Virus record (IMG/VR): IMGVR_UViG_3300024352_000154
Coordinates: 1 to 48,921 of that record
Strand: one strand, 5' to 3'
From: a virus
Length of the DNA stretch: 48,921 bases
The notes below the pieces were generated by a model. The model did not search any database. It was not told the DNA's origin and saw nothing but the letters and a program-made list of their open reading frames with translations. Both the position numbers and the translations under genes were made by a program. This document shows positions 32,097 to 41,700 of this stretch, in pieces; the first letter of the stretch is position 1; each line of letters begins with the position of its first letter.

Positions 32097-32321
32097 TTAT
32101 TCCTTTTCTTGTGGTAATTCGGATTGTTCGTAAAAGTCTTTTAGAATATCTTCACGTTTGCGAAGAATTTGACCACCAGGTCCTAGTTCGTCTCCGCGGG
32201 CATTAACACGAGCATTACCTACTGCTGGAGTTAATTCGTTGCGTTGACGCAATAGATCCATATCTACAGTTCTACCGTTGGCTGTACGATAAACTTTCTT
32301 TGGTGCTGGTTTCATGGGCAT
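32097..32321 (-). CDS. Conserved unknown protein, 74 aa
   Basis: A basic N-terminus (MPMKPAPKKVYRTANGR) is followed by DMDLLRQRNE and NARGDELGPGGQI, then an acidic tail. From memory, small proteins of this type are common in T4-like marine phages, often annotated as hypothetical. GGAGG lies before the ATG at 32321. There may be a late-type core (GATAAGTAC) 24 bases upstream. Function unknown. Confidence 0.68.
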   Translation of the reverse strand: MPMKPAPKKVYRTANGRTVDMDLLRQRNELTPAVGNARVNARGDELGPGGQILRKREDILKDFYEQSELPQEKE

Positions 32322-32344
32322 TTTAATGTCCTCCTTAATATATG

Positions 32345-32351
32345 TACTTAT
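32345..32351 (-). promoter_or_regulatory. Possible variant late promoter, ATAAGTA
   Basis: The minus strand reads GATAAGTAC, one change from the GATAAATAC form, 24 bases before the ATG at 32321, the same spacing as proven-looking late sites. It overlaps the end of the DnaE-like gene. Confidence 0.4.
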
Positions 32352-32854
32352 CTCAGGAATTCGCGCCAGTCTAAATTATATTTCAAACTGTCAATTTTAT
32401 GTACACCAATTAAGTATAGTACATAACTGGCTACGCTACTTCCTCTTCCTACACCCCAAACTATACCTTCCTTACGACAAGTATCTACAAAGTATTTTAG
32501 CCAGCGTAGTAGATCCAGCATATTTCTTTCTCTATACTCTTGTAATTCTTCTATTAGTCTTTGGTAGTTTTCTTTAGGACATTCGTTAACAAGGAACCCT
32601 TCAATGTCCATTTGTTTGTATTCCTCAGGCATATTCCAATTACTCTGCATTAAGGAATCAAACTCTGTTTTAGAAAGTTGTGGTTCTTGATATTCTCGTA
32701 TTTTTACAGATTCAGTATGTAGATTAAACTGCTTAACGTCTGTATCGTCAGGCTCTGCCAAAATATTAGGCAAGACATCCAATTTACCTTGGTAAATTAA
32801 ATCAAAGATGTCTTTGGCTGAATATACTGGAATACCTAAATTATCAATCCTCAT
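32348..32854 (-). CDS. DnaE-like fragment (Pol III alpha palm motif), 168 aa
   Basis: Near the C-terminus is GIVWGVGRGSSVASYVLYLIG...DSLKYNL (given here in parts), strongly resembling the GPGRGSAAGSLV...DPLKYGL segment of bacterial DnaE. In DnaE the catalytic Asp residues (the PDFDIDF motif) follow directly; here the protein ends 10 residues earlier. So it cannot be a polymerase by itself. The N-terminal 90 residues are helical with no PHP metal motifs. It might be a remnant, a domain recruited for binding, or part of a split protein. No ribosome site is seen; a sigma70 promoter ends six bases upstream. Confidence 0.7.
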   Translation of the reverse strand: MRIDNLGIPVYSAKDIFDLIYQGKLDVLPNILAEPDDTDVKQFNLHTESVKIREYQEPQLSKTEFDSLMQSNWNMPEEYKQMDIEGFLVNECPKENYQRLIEELQEYRERNMLDLLRWLKYFVDTCRKEGIVWGVGRGSSVASYVLYLIGVHKIDSLKYNLDWREFLR

Positions 32855-32860
32855 GCAAGT

Positions 32861-32889
32861 ATTTTAACTTACATTAATGAGGCTGTCAA
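32861..32889 (-). promoter_or_regulatory. Sigma70 promoter of the DnaE-like gene
   Basis: Minus strand: -35 TTGACA (32884-32889), 17 bases, -10 TAAAAT (32861-32866), six bases before the ATG at 32854. The start should be at the ATG, so the mRNA would be leaderless, as at 31333. Confidence 0.72.
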
Positions 32890-33097
32890 GATCTGTGTCT
32901 CGTTTTTGGTATTGTTCTTCCCAGAGTTTTTGTCTGCGAATGTTTAGTTCTGCTTTATACATGTCCAACAACATAATAATCTGCTGTTGAACTCCAGAGT
33001 TACTAGCGGCCATGAAATATCTTCTACTAAGATCTTGGATCTTAGTTTCAAGTTCCACATCCTTTAGTTTGGAAAAATCTTCTGCTAGTGGGTGCAT
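32864..33097 (-). CDS. Unknown coiled-coil protein, 77 aa
   Basis: Mostly one long helix with heptad-like Leu/Ile (about residues 8-55), ending in a basic and acidic tail. No family is recognised. The ATG is joined to the fibre gene upstream by a TAATG overlap. The last codons overlap the promoter of the DnaE-like gene. A small assembly or tail accessory protein is possible. Confidence 0.68.
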   Translation of the reverse strand: MHPLAEDFSKLKDVELETKIQDLSRRYFMAASNSGVQQQIIMLLDMYKAELNIRRQKLWEEQYQKRDTDLDSLINVS

Positions 33098-33678
33098 TAT
33101 AGTGCTGTAAAGTTACCTAAGTATCTTCCAAATACGTTTACGCCACCATCGTAAGTCCAGAATTCAAAAATCTTTGGACTTGTCGAACTAGTAACGCTTT
33201 GTGTACCGGGCCATCCTGATTCTACATAGAAGTCACCAATGGATTCTGTGTTAAAGGAAAAGAATTGTTCTGTACCATTTCCATATAAATGAACTCTAAT
33301 AACAGCCAATGTTCCGCTTGCTGGTAAGTCAGAGAATGTAAGTTCTAAAGGACTTCCTGCGTCAGGATCTGTTGCAGCCAATGTGTACACATGATATGCT
33401 CCGCTGGTAAAACTTACGTTTTGACTAGCAACAATGTTGCCACCTGCATTAAATTCGAAACTGGCACCTTTTAGGTTTGCATTAGCAATGGTGTTTCCGC
33501 TAAGATCTGTTTCTGGACTAGAAATGTCTAGTCTAGATGCTTGTAAATCTTGAATGTCAGACTTGGCCTGAATTAGCGTATCTTTAATTGCTGAGAAGTT
33601 ATCACGGAAGCCTTGGCTTTCGTTGTCTACGCCCGCTACTGGGAACGCTTCATCTATTTGGGTCTCGCGGTATGTCAT
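33097..33678 (-). CDS. Small tail-fibre-like protein, 193 aa
   Basis: The N-terminal 60 residues (DEAFPVAGVDNESQGFRDNFSAIKDTLIQAK) resemble the first module of T4-like fibre and whisker proteins, also seen at 38121-38702 and in the giant protein. The rest is strand-rich with many Ser/Thr/Gly and a Trp-containing C-terminus. A late promoter lies 24 bases upstream. It is probably a short fibre or fibre-tip protein. No catalytic site is seen. Confidence 0.75.
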   Translation of the reverse strand: MTYRETQIDEAFPVAGVDNESQGFRDNFSAIKDTLIQAKSDIQDLQASRLDISSPETDLSGNTIANANLKGASFEFNAGGNIVASQNVSFTSGAYHVYTLAATDPDAGSPLELTFSDLPASGTLAVIRVHLYGNGTEQFFSFNTESIGDFYVESGWPGTQSVTSSTSPKIFEFWTYDGGVNVFGRYLGNFTAL

Positions 33679-33701
33679 TTTACTGGGTATCCTTTATTTG
33701 A

Positions 33702-33708
33702 TATTTAT
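33702..33708 (-). promoter_or_regulatory. Late promoter, ATAAATA core
   Basis: The minus strand reads TGATAAATATC, 24 bases before the ATG at 33678. It touches the stop codon (33708-33710) of the 1,040-residue gene. Confidence 0.73.
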
Positions 33709-36700
33709 CATATGTTATAACGTGCATCGGAGAATTTTAGGTATTTTTCCTGCACATCGTTGATGTCAGAATCTATGATAAATCTGTCAATTTCAAAATC
33801 TAACTGATTAAAATCAAAGTTTCTGTTAATAATGTTGTCTAAAATATACTGTCCCTCGCCAGGTTTACAGTAGCATAGAGGTACTGCTTTAACAAATCCT
33901 GTAGCCGCAGTTCTAGCATCCTGTGGAGTAGTCATCCAAAGTGGCAGGAATTCATTTTCAGTTAATCCTACTTCTGAGATATTTGCTCTAACATTTTTAA
34001 TACTGCTAGGGTAAACATATTCTGTATCATTGCCACTGACCATAACATTTGCTGTATCGATAGTCACAGGTGTCGACATAGGACTAAATCTGTCAAATGC
34101 TTGTTCATTTAGTTTGCCATTAATGTATGTACTTCCGTAGGTAACAGTTCCGTTACCGTCAACAGTTCCTAGGGAACCGTCCACTGGATTACGTCTTGCT
34201 TGATTAATTTTTGTTGGGCTGTTTACACCTCTGTCCAACTTAATTCTGCTGGCCGCAGATTTATTAGCAATTTCATAATCATCTAATATTTCAAGATAAA
34301 TCACTTCATAGACAATGTCGTTAGTGCCCTGTACTTTAGCAATGGCCTTTTTAAGATTACCAATTCTGTAACGTTTACGTCGAATGTTCTTTGATATGGC
34401 AGCAATATATTCTGGCATTGCTTTACTCTCAATTCCAGCATAGATTAACATTTTTAATTCTGTCTGTAATCCGTAATTAGGATCGCCTAAGCGATAAATT
34501 TTTTCTGGAGTAAACACAGTTGTGTCATTGATAAAGTTATAAAACAATTCTCTCTTTGATTGTTTAGGCAAAGGTTTGGTATAGATATTACTATACAGAG
34601 TTAGTGTACCTTCGCTGATTGTAATTATAAATTCTTTACTTACTGAACTATATCTAAATTGATCCTGTGCATTAACAACAAATCTATAAGAACGATCTAC
34701 GGTTAATAAGTCACCGTCGAATGTGGTATCGCCACCGTCGAATAATGTAAATCCTGAAATGCTGTTAGCACGGAACTGATTAATTTTTCCTTCAATAATA
34801 CCAGATGATTTTAATGTAAGTCCTTCAGGCAATCTTCCGTCTACTAATGTGTATCTTAATTTAGCATTAGGCACGGTTGTAGTTGCTTCCACATAAAAGT
34901 TACTTGGGAAACTTGGTTTAATTGATCCTAGTATTCTATCTGTTGTAAATTGAATTACAGAATCTACTTCGCCTAAGATAGCAATAGTAAATGTCTTCGG
35001 AGCAATCTGTGTTGAAAACTCACTAACTGATTGGTTATATGTTTTTCTAATAATTAATCCGTCTGTTACATTAGTTAATAATGCATCGGATAGTTTAAGT
35101 GTAGCCATTGTTCCGCCTAGCACAGTATTACTAATATATTCAGTCATAGTATAGATACTAGGACCAATACGGATAACGTCTCCTATTAGTAAGCCAACAT
35201 CTTCTTCTGGTAAAGGCAGTATCTTTAAGAAAGTTTGACCAATAGGTGCATCGTCTGCTACTACAATAGCGACTTCAACTTCTGTTAAATTTTCTTTGTC
35301 GTACTTAATGGCATTAACTGTAAATTTAAACTCTTTAGTAATTGCTGGCTGATACGGTGCAAATCCAAATACTTCAGCAGTATCGGAATCAATATATAAG
35401 CCGTCAGGCAATACGCTTGGAGTCAAATCGTCATTGAGTGCGGCTAATTCATATCTTACAGGACCAACTTCTGGATTAGGATCGAAAACATCCAATAAAA
35501 TAGTTACATAATTGTTGGCTCTTCTTAGGCCAAGGTTGGCGGCACTTAACCATATTGGTGCTCTTAAGTATGTAGAGTCTGCCGTGTAAGCACCGTTACC
35601 AACTTGTAAAAGTGTATTGTCGGTTCTTAAGAAGTCATCGCCTACTACATAAATTCTAAATCTTCTTCTAGCAACAGATTCACCATCGCTGACTGTAACA
35701 ATAAATTCGTAATTTCGATTTAGTTTTCTAGGAGTAACAACATTTAAATAATCTTCTTCTCCTATGTTAGGACGCTTACCAAAGTCATAGGCATAGGCAT
35801 CATACAAGTTTGTATCATAGAATCCTGTACGTGCTGTTACGTCTAGGGCAAGGATAGGATCGATAATACCAGTAATTCTTCCTGTGCTACTCATAGACAG
35901 ACCTGGGGGAAGTTCTCCATCGCCGTCACCGATAAAATATTCCAAAGTATCTGTTGATGACAAATCTGTATCTGTTGCTTCTAATTGAAAATCTACAGGT
36001 GTATTATCTAACACAAATGTTAACGGATCTTTAATTAATGTAACAGTACCAGAAACAGTTTGTGAACCTAGGTCGCCACCAAGTTTATTAAAGGTAATTG
36101 TAGTAGAAATTCTTGTTAGATATTCTTCGTACTGTTCTCCGTCTAAAGGCAATGGTTGTAGCACTTCTACATTGGCAGCGTTGAATGCCGCAACGTTGGT
36201 AGCAATAGTTACAATATTTCCAAATACAAAGTTGTGAGCGGATGCAGTAGTTATAGTAACAAGGTTACTTTGACGTTTGGCGCTAACAACTGCCGACACC
36301 CTAGTTGTGACTGGACCGACTGGTAGTAATCCGGTATCTTCTGTGAAAACTTGATAATATGTACTGTTTGGAGGAGTCACTCCTGAAACAGTAGTTGTAG
36401 TTCTGTATAGTGTACTTTCGTTAGACACAGTATGTCTAATAACAGTATCTGGGATATAAGTTGCTTCTGGATCAAAATCGTAGATTTGAATGTCTGGATT
36501 TGGACCAGGAGTGATCCATACAGGTGCGTCTGGACCTGCAATGGTCATTGTAAATGTTCTGTCGGAAATTTCTGTACCGTTAGATGCACGGATTACAAAT
36601 GTAGATGTTGTGTTAGTAGAAACTTCTAAAGGAGAGCCCTTGATAACCCAAGTGCTTAAATTTGTATCGTAGGCGACTCGTAGCCCGCTGGGCAAATTGC

Positions 36701-36830
36701 CTGCGATAACTGAAAATGTTACTCCGGTTAAGTCTGCGCTTGGAATTATAGGCAGAGGTATAGTCTGGGTCTGTCGTTCGTTGTAAGTATTAAAACTGTA
36801 TCCAGACGGTTGATTCCATATATTAAGCAT
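33708..36830 (-). CDS. Large virion protein with Ig-like (He_PIG) modules, 1,040 aa
   Basis: At least four LP-x-GL ... G modules (LPSGLRV, LPPGLSM, LPDGLYI, LPEGLTL, each followed by a GxI/GSP turn) mark cadherin/Ig-like beta-sandwich domains of the putative-Ig type. Between them are strand-rich stretches. The last 250 residues differ: a basic, Tyr-rich helical part (residues about 790-900) and a more acidic end. Such proteins are tail or baseplate-associated adhesins in T4-like marine phages. A late promoter lies 20 bases upstream. No signal peptide or enzyme motif is seen. Confidence 0.82.
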   Translation of the reverse strand: MLNIWNQPSGYSFNTYNERQTQTIPLPIIPSADLTGVTFSVIAGNLPSGLRVAYDTNLSTWVIKGSPLEVSTNTTSTFVIRASNGTEISDRTFTMTIAGPDAPVWITPGPNPDIQIYDFDPEATYIPDTVIRHTVSNESTLYRTTTTVSGVTPPNSTYYQVFTEDTGLLPVGPVTTRVSAVVSAKRQSNLVTITTASAHNFVFGNIVTIATNVAAFNAANVEVLQPLPLDGEQYEEYLTRISTTITFNKLGGDLGSQTVSGTVTLIKDPLTFVLDNTPVDFQLEATDTDLSSTDTLEYFIGDGDGELPPGLSMSSTGRITGIIDPILALDVTARTGFYDTNLYDAYAYDFGKRPNIGEEDYLNVVTPRKLNRNYEFIVTVSDGESVARRRFRIYVVGDDFLRTDNTLLQVGNGAYTADSTYLRAPIWLSAANLGLRRANNYVTILLDVFDPNPEVGPVRYELAALNDDLTPSVLPDGLYIDSDTAEVFGFAPYQPAITKEFKFTVNAIKYDKENLTEVEVAIVVADDAPIGQTFLKILPLPEEDVGLLIGDVIRIGPSIYTMTEYISNTVLGGTMATLKLSDALLTNVTDGLIIRKTYNQSVSEFSTQIAPKTFTIAILGEVDSVIQFTTDRILGSIKPSFPSNFYVEATTTVPNAKLRYTLVDGRLPEGLTLKSSGIIEGKINQFRANSISGFTLFDGGDTTFDGDLLTVDRSYRFVVNAQDQFRYSSVSKEFIITISEGTLTLYSNIYTKPLPKQSKRELFYNFINDTTVFTPEKIYRLGDPNYGLQTELKMLIYAGIESKAMPEYIAAISKNIRRKRYRIGNLKKAIAKVQGTNDIVYEVIYLEILDDYEIANKSAASRIKLDRGVNSPTKINQARRNPVDGSLGTVDGNGTVTYGSTYINGKLNEQAFDRFSPMSTPVTIDTANVMVSGNDTEYVYPSSIKNVRANISEVGLTENEFLPLWMTTPQDARTAATGFVKAVPLCYCKPGEGQYILDNIINRNFDFNQLDFEIDRFIIDSDINDVQEKYLKFSDARYNI

Positions 36831-36849
36831 TGTTTAATCCCCGATACTG

Positions 36850-36856
36850 TATTTAT
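36850..36856 (-). promoter_or_regulatory. Late promoter, ATAAATA core, within a short hairpin
   Basis: The minus strand reads CCGATAAATACAG, 20 bases before the 1,040-residue gene. The core lies in a 6-bp hairpin (CCGATA, seven bases, TATCGG), which may also help end transcripts of the 409-residue gene. Confidence 0.72.
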
Positions 36857-36878
36857 CGGTACCGGGAAATTAAATTTA

Positions 36879-38108
36879 TTACCAAGTACCGCCAGTAAAT
36901 GCTACTCTGACCCAAATATCGGCTGCGCCGGTTGTATAATCTGCAATACAGCGATAAATGTACGAATTTGTAATAATAACAGTTCCGGCAGCATCTCCAG
37001 ATGCGCCCTTAGATGAAGTAGGTGCAGTGGCTGTACTTAATATTAAAGAATCGTTAAGTACAAAATTTCCGCTTACTAGTACACCGTCTCCGTCAAAACT
37101 TAGGGGAATTAGGTCATATGAGCTGGTTCCAGTATTGTAAACTTTAAAGTTTAAACCAGGACTTAGTGCAGGAATTAAGTTGGACTGTGTATATGCTTCT
37201 AACTTAACTAACTGCTCAGTTGTTGTACCGTTGTTTACTTTAAACTCCATAGCAGAGCCAGATCCTAGCAAATCTAATGCGCGACCATTAATTTCTAATG
37301 CTATAGGACGAGCGCCTGAAGTTGAAGTATCAGTAACCTTTAATAATGTAGGGCTACCAGCAGTTGCATTAAACGTACCGACGCCAGTAACTGTTACATT
37401 TCCAAATGTAGAAGCACCTGTTACATCGATACCGTTTGAAAAATTAGTGTTAGGAGTTACAGTTAAATCCCCAGAAGTAGTAGTAATGGAACTTGTAACA
37501 ACACCACCAGTAAAACTAGAACCAGTAATAGCGCCGCTAACAGCAAGACTAGTCAGCGTACCAACGCTGGTAATGTTTGTCTGTGCGGCAGTTAATACTG
37601 TTCCTGTTAAATTGCCTGATACATTACCAGTTACATTGCCTGATACATTACCAGTTACATTGCCTGTAAACGTACCTTTAACAACTTCTGCTGGAATTCT
37701 TCCGTTACCCGAATCAACAAGGAGAGTTGAGTCGCTTGCAAATACATTACCTTCAAGCCACCCATTAAAACCATTAGCATTAACTAGACCAGTAACATTC
37801 ACGTTACCAACATAAGGAGTAGATGTTAAGTTAACAGCGGCACTAAAACTACCAATATTGTTGCCATCGTCAACATATGAAAAGTTTATATTTGTGTGTG
37901 TACCTGTTGCAAATACTGCCGCAACTGCATCTCTTGCGTTTTCGTCTGAAAACGCAGTTACTGATTTGCCACCGGCTGTTCCGTCGATGCCGTTGGTACT
38001 GTCGCCTACATACACTTGCTGAAGTGTTGTATCATAAATTAGTTCGCCTTCGAGGAATTTTCTTGCGGTTCTCTCAGCGGTTGTTCCTCTACGGATTTGT
38101 AATGCCAT
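36879..38108 (-). CDS. Tail-fibre protein with Gly/Asn/Val repeats, 409 aa
   Basis: The N-terminus (IQIRRGTTAERTARKFLEGEL, first residues LQIRRG) and DTTLQQVYVGDS match the head domain of phage tail-fibre or tropism proteins. The centre has GNVTGNVSGN repeats (DNA repeats 37611-37666), then a long beta-rich region. The C-terminal 80 residues include a Trp/Phe-rich end. ATAAGGAGAG lies before the ATG. It follows the 193-residue fibre gene by 12 bases with no promoter between them, so the fibre genes form one late unit. Confidence 0.82.
   Translation of the reverse strand: MALQIRRGTTAERTARKFLEGELIYDTTLQQVYVGDSTNGIDGTAGGKSVTAFSDENARDAVAAVFATGTHTNINFSYVDDGNNIGSFSAAVNLTSTPYVGNVNVTGLVNANGFNGWLEGNVFASDSTLLVDSGNGRIPAEVVKGTFTGNVTGNVSGNVTGNVSGNLTGTVLTAAQTNITSVGTLTSLAVSGAITGSSFTGGVVTSSITTTSGDLTVTPNTNFSNGIDVTGASTFGNVTVTGVGTFNATAGSPTLLKVTDTSTSGARPIALEINGRALDLLGSGSAMEFKVNNGTTTEQLVKLEAYTQSNLIPALSPGLNFKVYNTGTSSYDLIPLSFDGDGVLVSGNFVLNDSLILSTATAPTSSKGASGDAAGTVIITNSYIYRCIADYTTGAADIWVRVAFTGGTW
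37611..37666 (-). repeat. 24-bp tandem repeat in a fibre gene
   Basis: Two exact copies of a 24-base unit (ATTGCCTGATACATTACCAG plus four bases on the plus strand) and an 8-base partial third. It encodes GNVS/GNVT repeats and could change copy number by slippage. Confidence 0.9.
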
Positions 38109-38120
38109 TCTATTCTCTCC

Positions 38121-38702
38121 TTATGCTATGGGTCCAGCGTCTATACTTATAGGGCTCGGGTCGGTAAACGTGCCCATGTCCGTTCCAATTTCATTTAACA
38201 AATAAGTAATTGGATCGTAGTACGTAGGTGCAATGGGTCCATAGTCAAATGTATTTACCTGTCTATCTAAAAGTGTTACATCAACAAACGGGTTTTGAGT
38301 TGCAGTTCCGCCGTTTCTAATTAAACCTACAACATTTCCAGTTAAAGTGCCAGAAAATGTAGTGGCTGTAACAGTACTAATGTTATTAATAGCCTGCCCA
38401 TTAAAGTCAACTGTAGCCGTTGGATGTAAATCTAACTGCAACACATCTCCTACTAATTGTAATCTTAGTGGTCCTAGCGCATCTAGTTTTCTAAGTTCTA
38501 GATTGCTGTCTGCGTTCTTTTGTTTAAAAACACCTAGTCCTGAAGTGCCTATATTTTCAGCACTAACTGGAGCATAACCGTTGTTGTACAGATATTCAAA
38601 GTTAGTTTTAACTTTTTCAAAGGCTGTACGCAGGTCGTCCCCAGTACCGTCGTTGACGACATTTCCTAGGTTAATCTCTTGTAAATCATCATATAATGCC
38701 AT
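38121..38702 (-). CDS. Small tail-fibre-like protein, 193 aa
   Basis: I chose the ATG at 38702 (MALYDDLQEINLG), preceded by AGGAA; an earlier in-frame start at 38738 would overlap the giant fibre gene. The N-terminus has NVVNDGTGDDLRTAFEKVKTNFEYLY, the same module as the start of the 3,092-residue protein (NDGTGDSIREAFRKTNENFQELY). The rest is strand-rich. It may be a fibre connector or a duplicate of the giant protein's base. It lies ten bases after the giant gene's stop. Confidence 0.78.
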   Translation of the reverse strand: MALYDDLQEINLGNVVNDGTGDDLRTAFEKVKTNFEYLYNNGYAPVSAENIGTSGLGVFKQKNADSNLELRKLDALGPLRLQLVGDVLQLDLHPTATVDFNGQAINNISTVTATTFSGTLTGNVVGLIRNGGTATQNPFVDVTLLDRQVNTFDYGPIAPTYYDPITYLLNEIGTDMGTFTDPSPISIDAGPIA

Positions 38703-38712
38703 GTTATTTTCC

Positions 38713-41700
38713 TTAGAATCTACCAACAACAATCTCAACTAGGCCTTCGCCTAAATCGTCTTTGTTCTCTAAACTCTTACCAATAATAGTTCCTACAGAT
38801 GGAGTATTATTAACTATTGCGTAACCTTTCTTAGCCGCAGTAACTAGAATATCACCTTTCTTAACCTTACCAAGTACTTTACATGGCAAGCGTCCTGTTA
38901 GGCCTACTGCTAGTGGATGTTTTCCTGCTAAATCAGAGTTCATCAAATGCGCTGGTTTTTCAGAAATAACACCAGCAACTCTAGTATCGTTATGTTTGTC
39001 AGTGACTGTAATTTCTTCATCACCACCAAATACTACAACAGTACCAGTTTCATATTCTGCATCTGACAAGTATTTTTCAGCCAAGTCAGCGTAACGAGCA
39101 CTTGTAGCAGTACCATTGAATAATGTTGCGTATAGTGTGTCGGTAAATGGATTACAATAAATGCCGCCTGTGCCATATACACTATTACCGCTACCCCATA
39201 ACATTTGATATGTGCTGTTACTATCGTTGTTATAGTTAATTGTAACTGTACTTGCATTACCTGCAATGTTCATTGACTGTCCGCTAATGAACGAAGCAAC
39301 TTTTGCGGCTGTAGCAGAGCGATAGTAGTTATCGCCAAACTTAGCCATTATGTATGTAATGGTGCCACCACTTACATCGTCGCTACTGTTAAAGTAACTG
39401 CTGTTAATATAACGTCCGTTGAAGTCACCGTTAACGTCACGTGCAACTAATGTGCTTCCTGTGGCCGCACTTGTTGCGTTAGTTTGGATTGTACGTGTTG
39501 TACTACCATCGTAACTTGAACCAGCAGTGAAACTTAGGTATGTGCTTAGACCCAGTGTACCAGCCAATGTACCAGTAACAGCACCGTAGATAGTTCCACC
39601 AACACGTAGGTCGCCACTGATACCTGCACCGCCTGTAACCTGTAATGTACCAGTACCGTTGGCAGCACCTGTTACTGCTTGGTTAGCAGTTAAGGTTACT
39701 GTATCGTTAGCAGACAACAATTTAAAATAACCATTACCTCGAGTAGTTGCACCAATGTTTACGTTGTTTATTGATCCGACACTGGCCGGAGCAATAGTTA
39801 CAGTACCGGTACCACTTGGACTTAGTGTTACGTTAGCATTAGCAGGACTAAATGTTGTAGTGCTTGCTGATGTTATTGCGTTTGCACTTAAAGTACCAAC
39901 TGTGGTAATAGTTGTGCCTGCTGAAGTAGTTCCAACTGCTGTTAAGAAGTCTACAGCACCGGGTGTAGTCATAGTCAGTGTAGTTCCGCTGACGCTTAAG
40001 GTCTTATAACTACTTGAAGTTAAGTCTAACTGTGCTACAGCAACACGGCCGCTACCATCAGATTGTATCAATGAACTAGCCTGAGCACTTGTACTAATGT
40101 TTGTTGTACTGTAAGCGTTTGGACCAATAGCAGTTAAAATCATTGCACGACCATTGCTACCTACTGATCCTGGAGCAAATGACGCATTCTTAATACCATC
40201 GCCGTTGGTAACAATCTGTCCAGATGTTACTTGACGAGGATATGTAGCACTGCCTGTATTATTACCTAAATAAGTGTCGTTGGCAATATACTGTAATTTA
40301 GTTTGTAATACACCTGTAGTTGTTGAACTGGATGTTTGCAACTCAATCCAACCGTTAGTTGCAGTAAATTCTGTACTCTTGAAACTTGCTAGACCCAAAT
40401 CTGCCTGTGCAATACTTGTAGCATTTGCACGAGTAGTTGCTTTATTCATGTCTAACTTACTTTGTGCAATAGCCGCACTAGAATTAACGTCTGCGTTAAT
40501 AATTACATTAGACTTGATGTTTAAAGCAAGATTTTTAGTTCCAGGAGTCAATGAAGTTTGAATATCGCCTGTGCTAACTGTTTCAGCGTTGATCCATTTA
40601 ACTCCGTTATAAACTAATAAATCATTTAAACTTCTTGCTGGACTTGTTGAAGTATCAACTCTGTCATCGCTTAGTTCTTGATTTCTAACATATAACTTGT
40701 TAGCCGCATCTGTATCAGCAGTAGGACTACCTAAGTTAGCAATAACAAATCCGCCCATGTCCATTGGATCTGGACCAGTAAATGTTAACAAACCAGCACG
40801 ATCCATGTAGCCTGGACCAATTAGTGCAGTTGGATCTAGAACGTTATTTGTACGATCCATTCCAAGACGTCTGTCAATGTAACCTTGTGTTGCCGCTTCA
40901 GTTGGTAGCGCATCGTTAGCACCGTCAGTAAATCTATCATCGTTTGAGAATTCACTAACTGTAACACCACGCTTAAATCCTAGACCGTCTAAGTTTGACA
41001 ACGCAATAGATGCCGCAAACGTTACACGACCAGTACCTTGGTCAACTGTAAAGAATCGACCTACACGGAAAATACCGTCTTGGTCTGTGGTTACATAGAA
41101 ACAACGTCCTCTTGTACGTTCTGTAACTTCACGTGCTTGGTTAGGTTCTTTTGGAGCACCGTAAATCTTGCTTGGGAAGTTAGTATCGTTATAGCCTCCA
41201 GTACCAATGTCTAAGAAGTCATGTCCTGTAACACGGCAAGTACTAATACGTACAATAACTTCTGCTGGCTCTGTGCTAGATAAACCTGCACGTAATGTTG
41301 GAGGTTCAGAAATATCCAAGTTAAAGTCTGGATCAACTGGTGTATTAATACCGCTAGCAGATGTTCCTGCTAGACACTTATCAGCGACATCTTCTATTTC
41401 AACATAAGCGTAACCGGCTAATAACCCCATGTCAGTGTAACTTAAAATTTTATGAATCTTGCCATCCCAGGCAGTAATCATATCTCCGGTATTAAGTCTG
41501 CTTTCAATGTCAGTTTCGTTTACACGGTCGATGGCAATCTTAGTATCACCAGCAGTCGACCCCATAGTCTGTCCAACATTATCTGGATCAGCGTTAGATA
41601 CATTTTCTGCATTGACTAGTAATTTTACATAATCGTAAGTTGTATCGAAGCCTAGAATACTTTCGTCTACCGCAAGGTCTTCATTTAATGGACCTTTGTT

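Noticed and set aside
36831-36878. A strong terminator between the two fibre genes
   Set aside because: The 6-bp stem has no T run after it; it overlaps the late promoter and is listed there only.
37180-37815. A 211-codon plus-strand frame opposite the 409-residue fibre gene
   Set aside because: Its Val/Pro/Leu repeats mirror the fibre's GNVTG repeats; it has no ribosome site and runs against the late unit.
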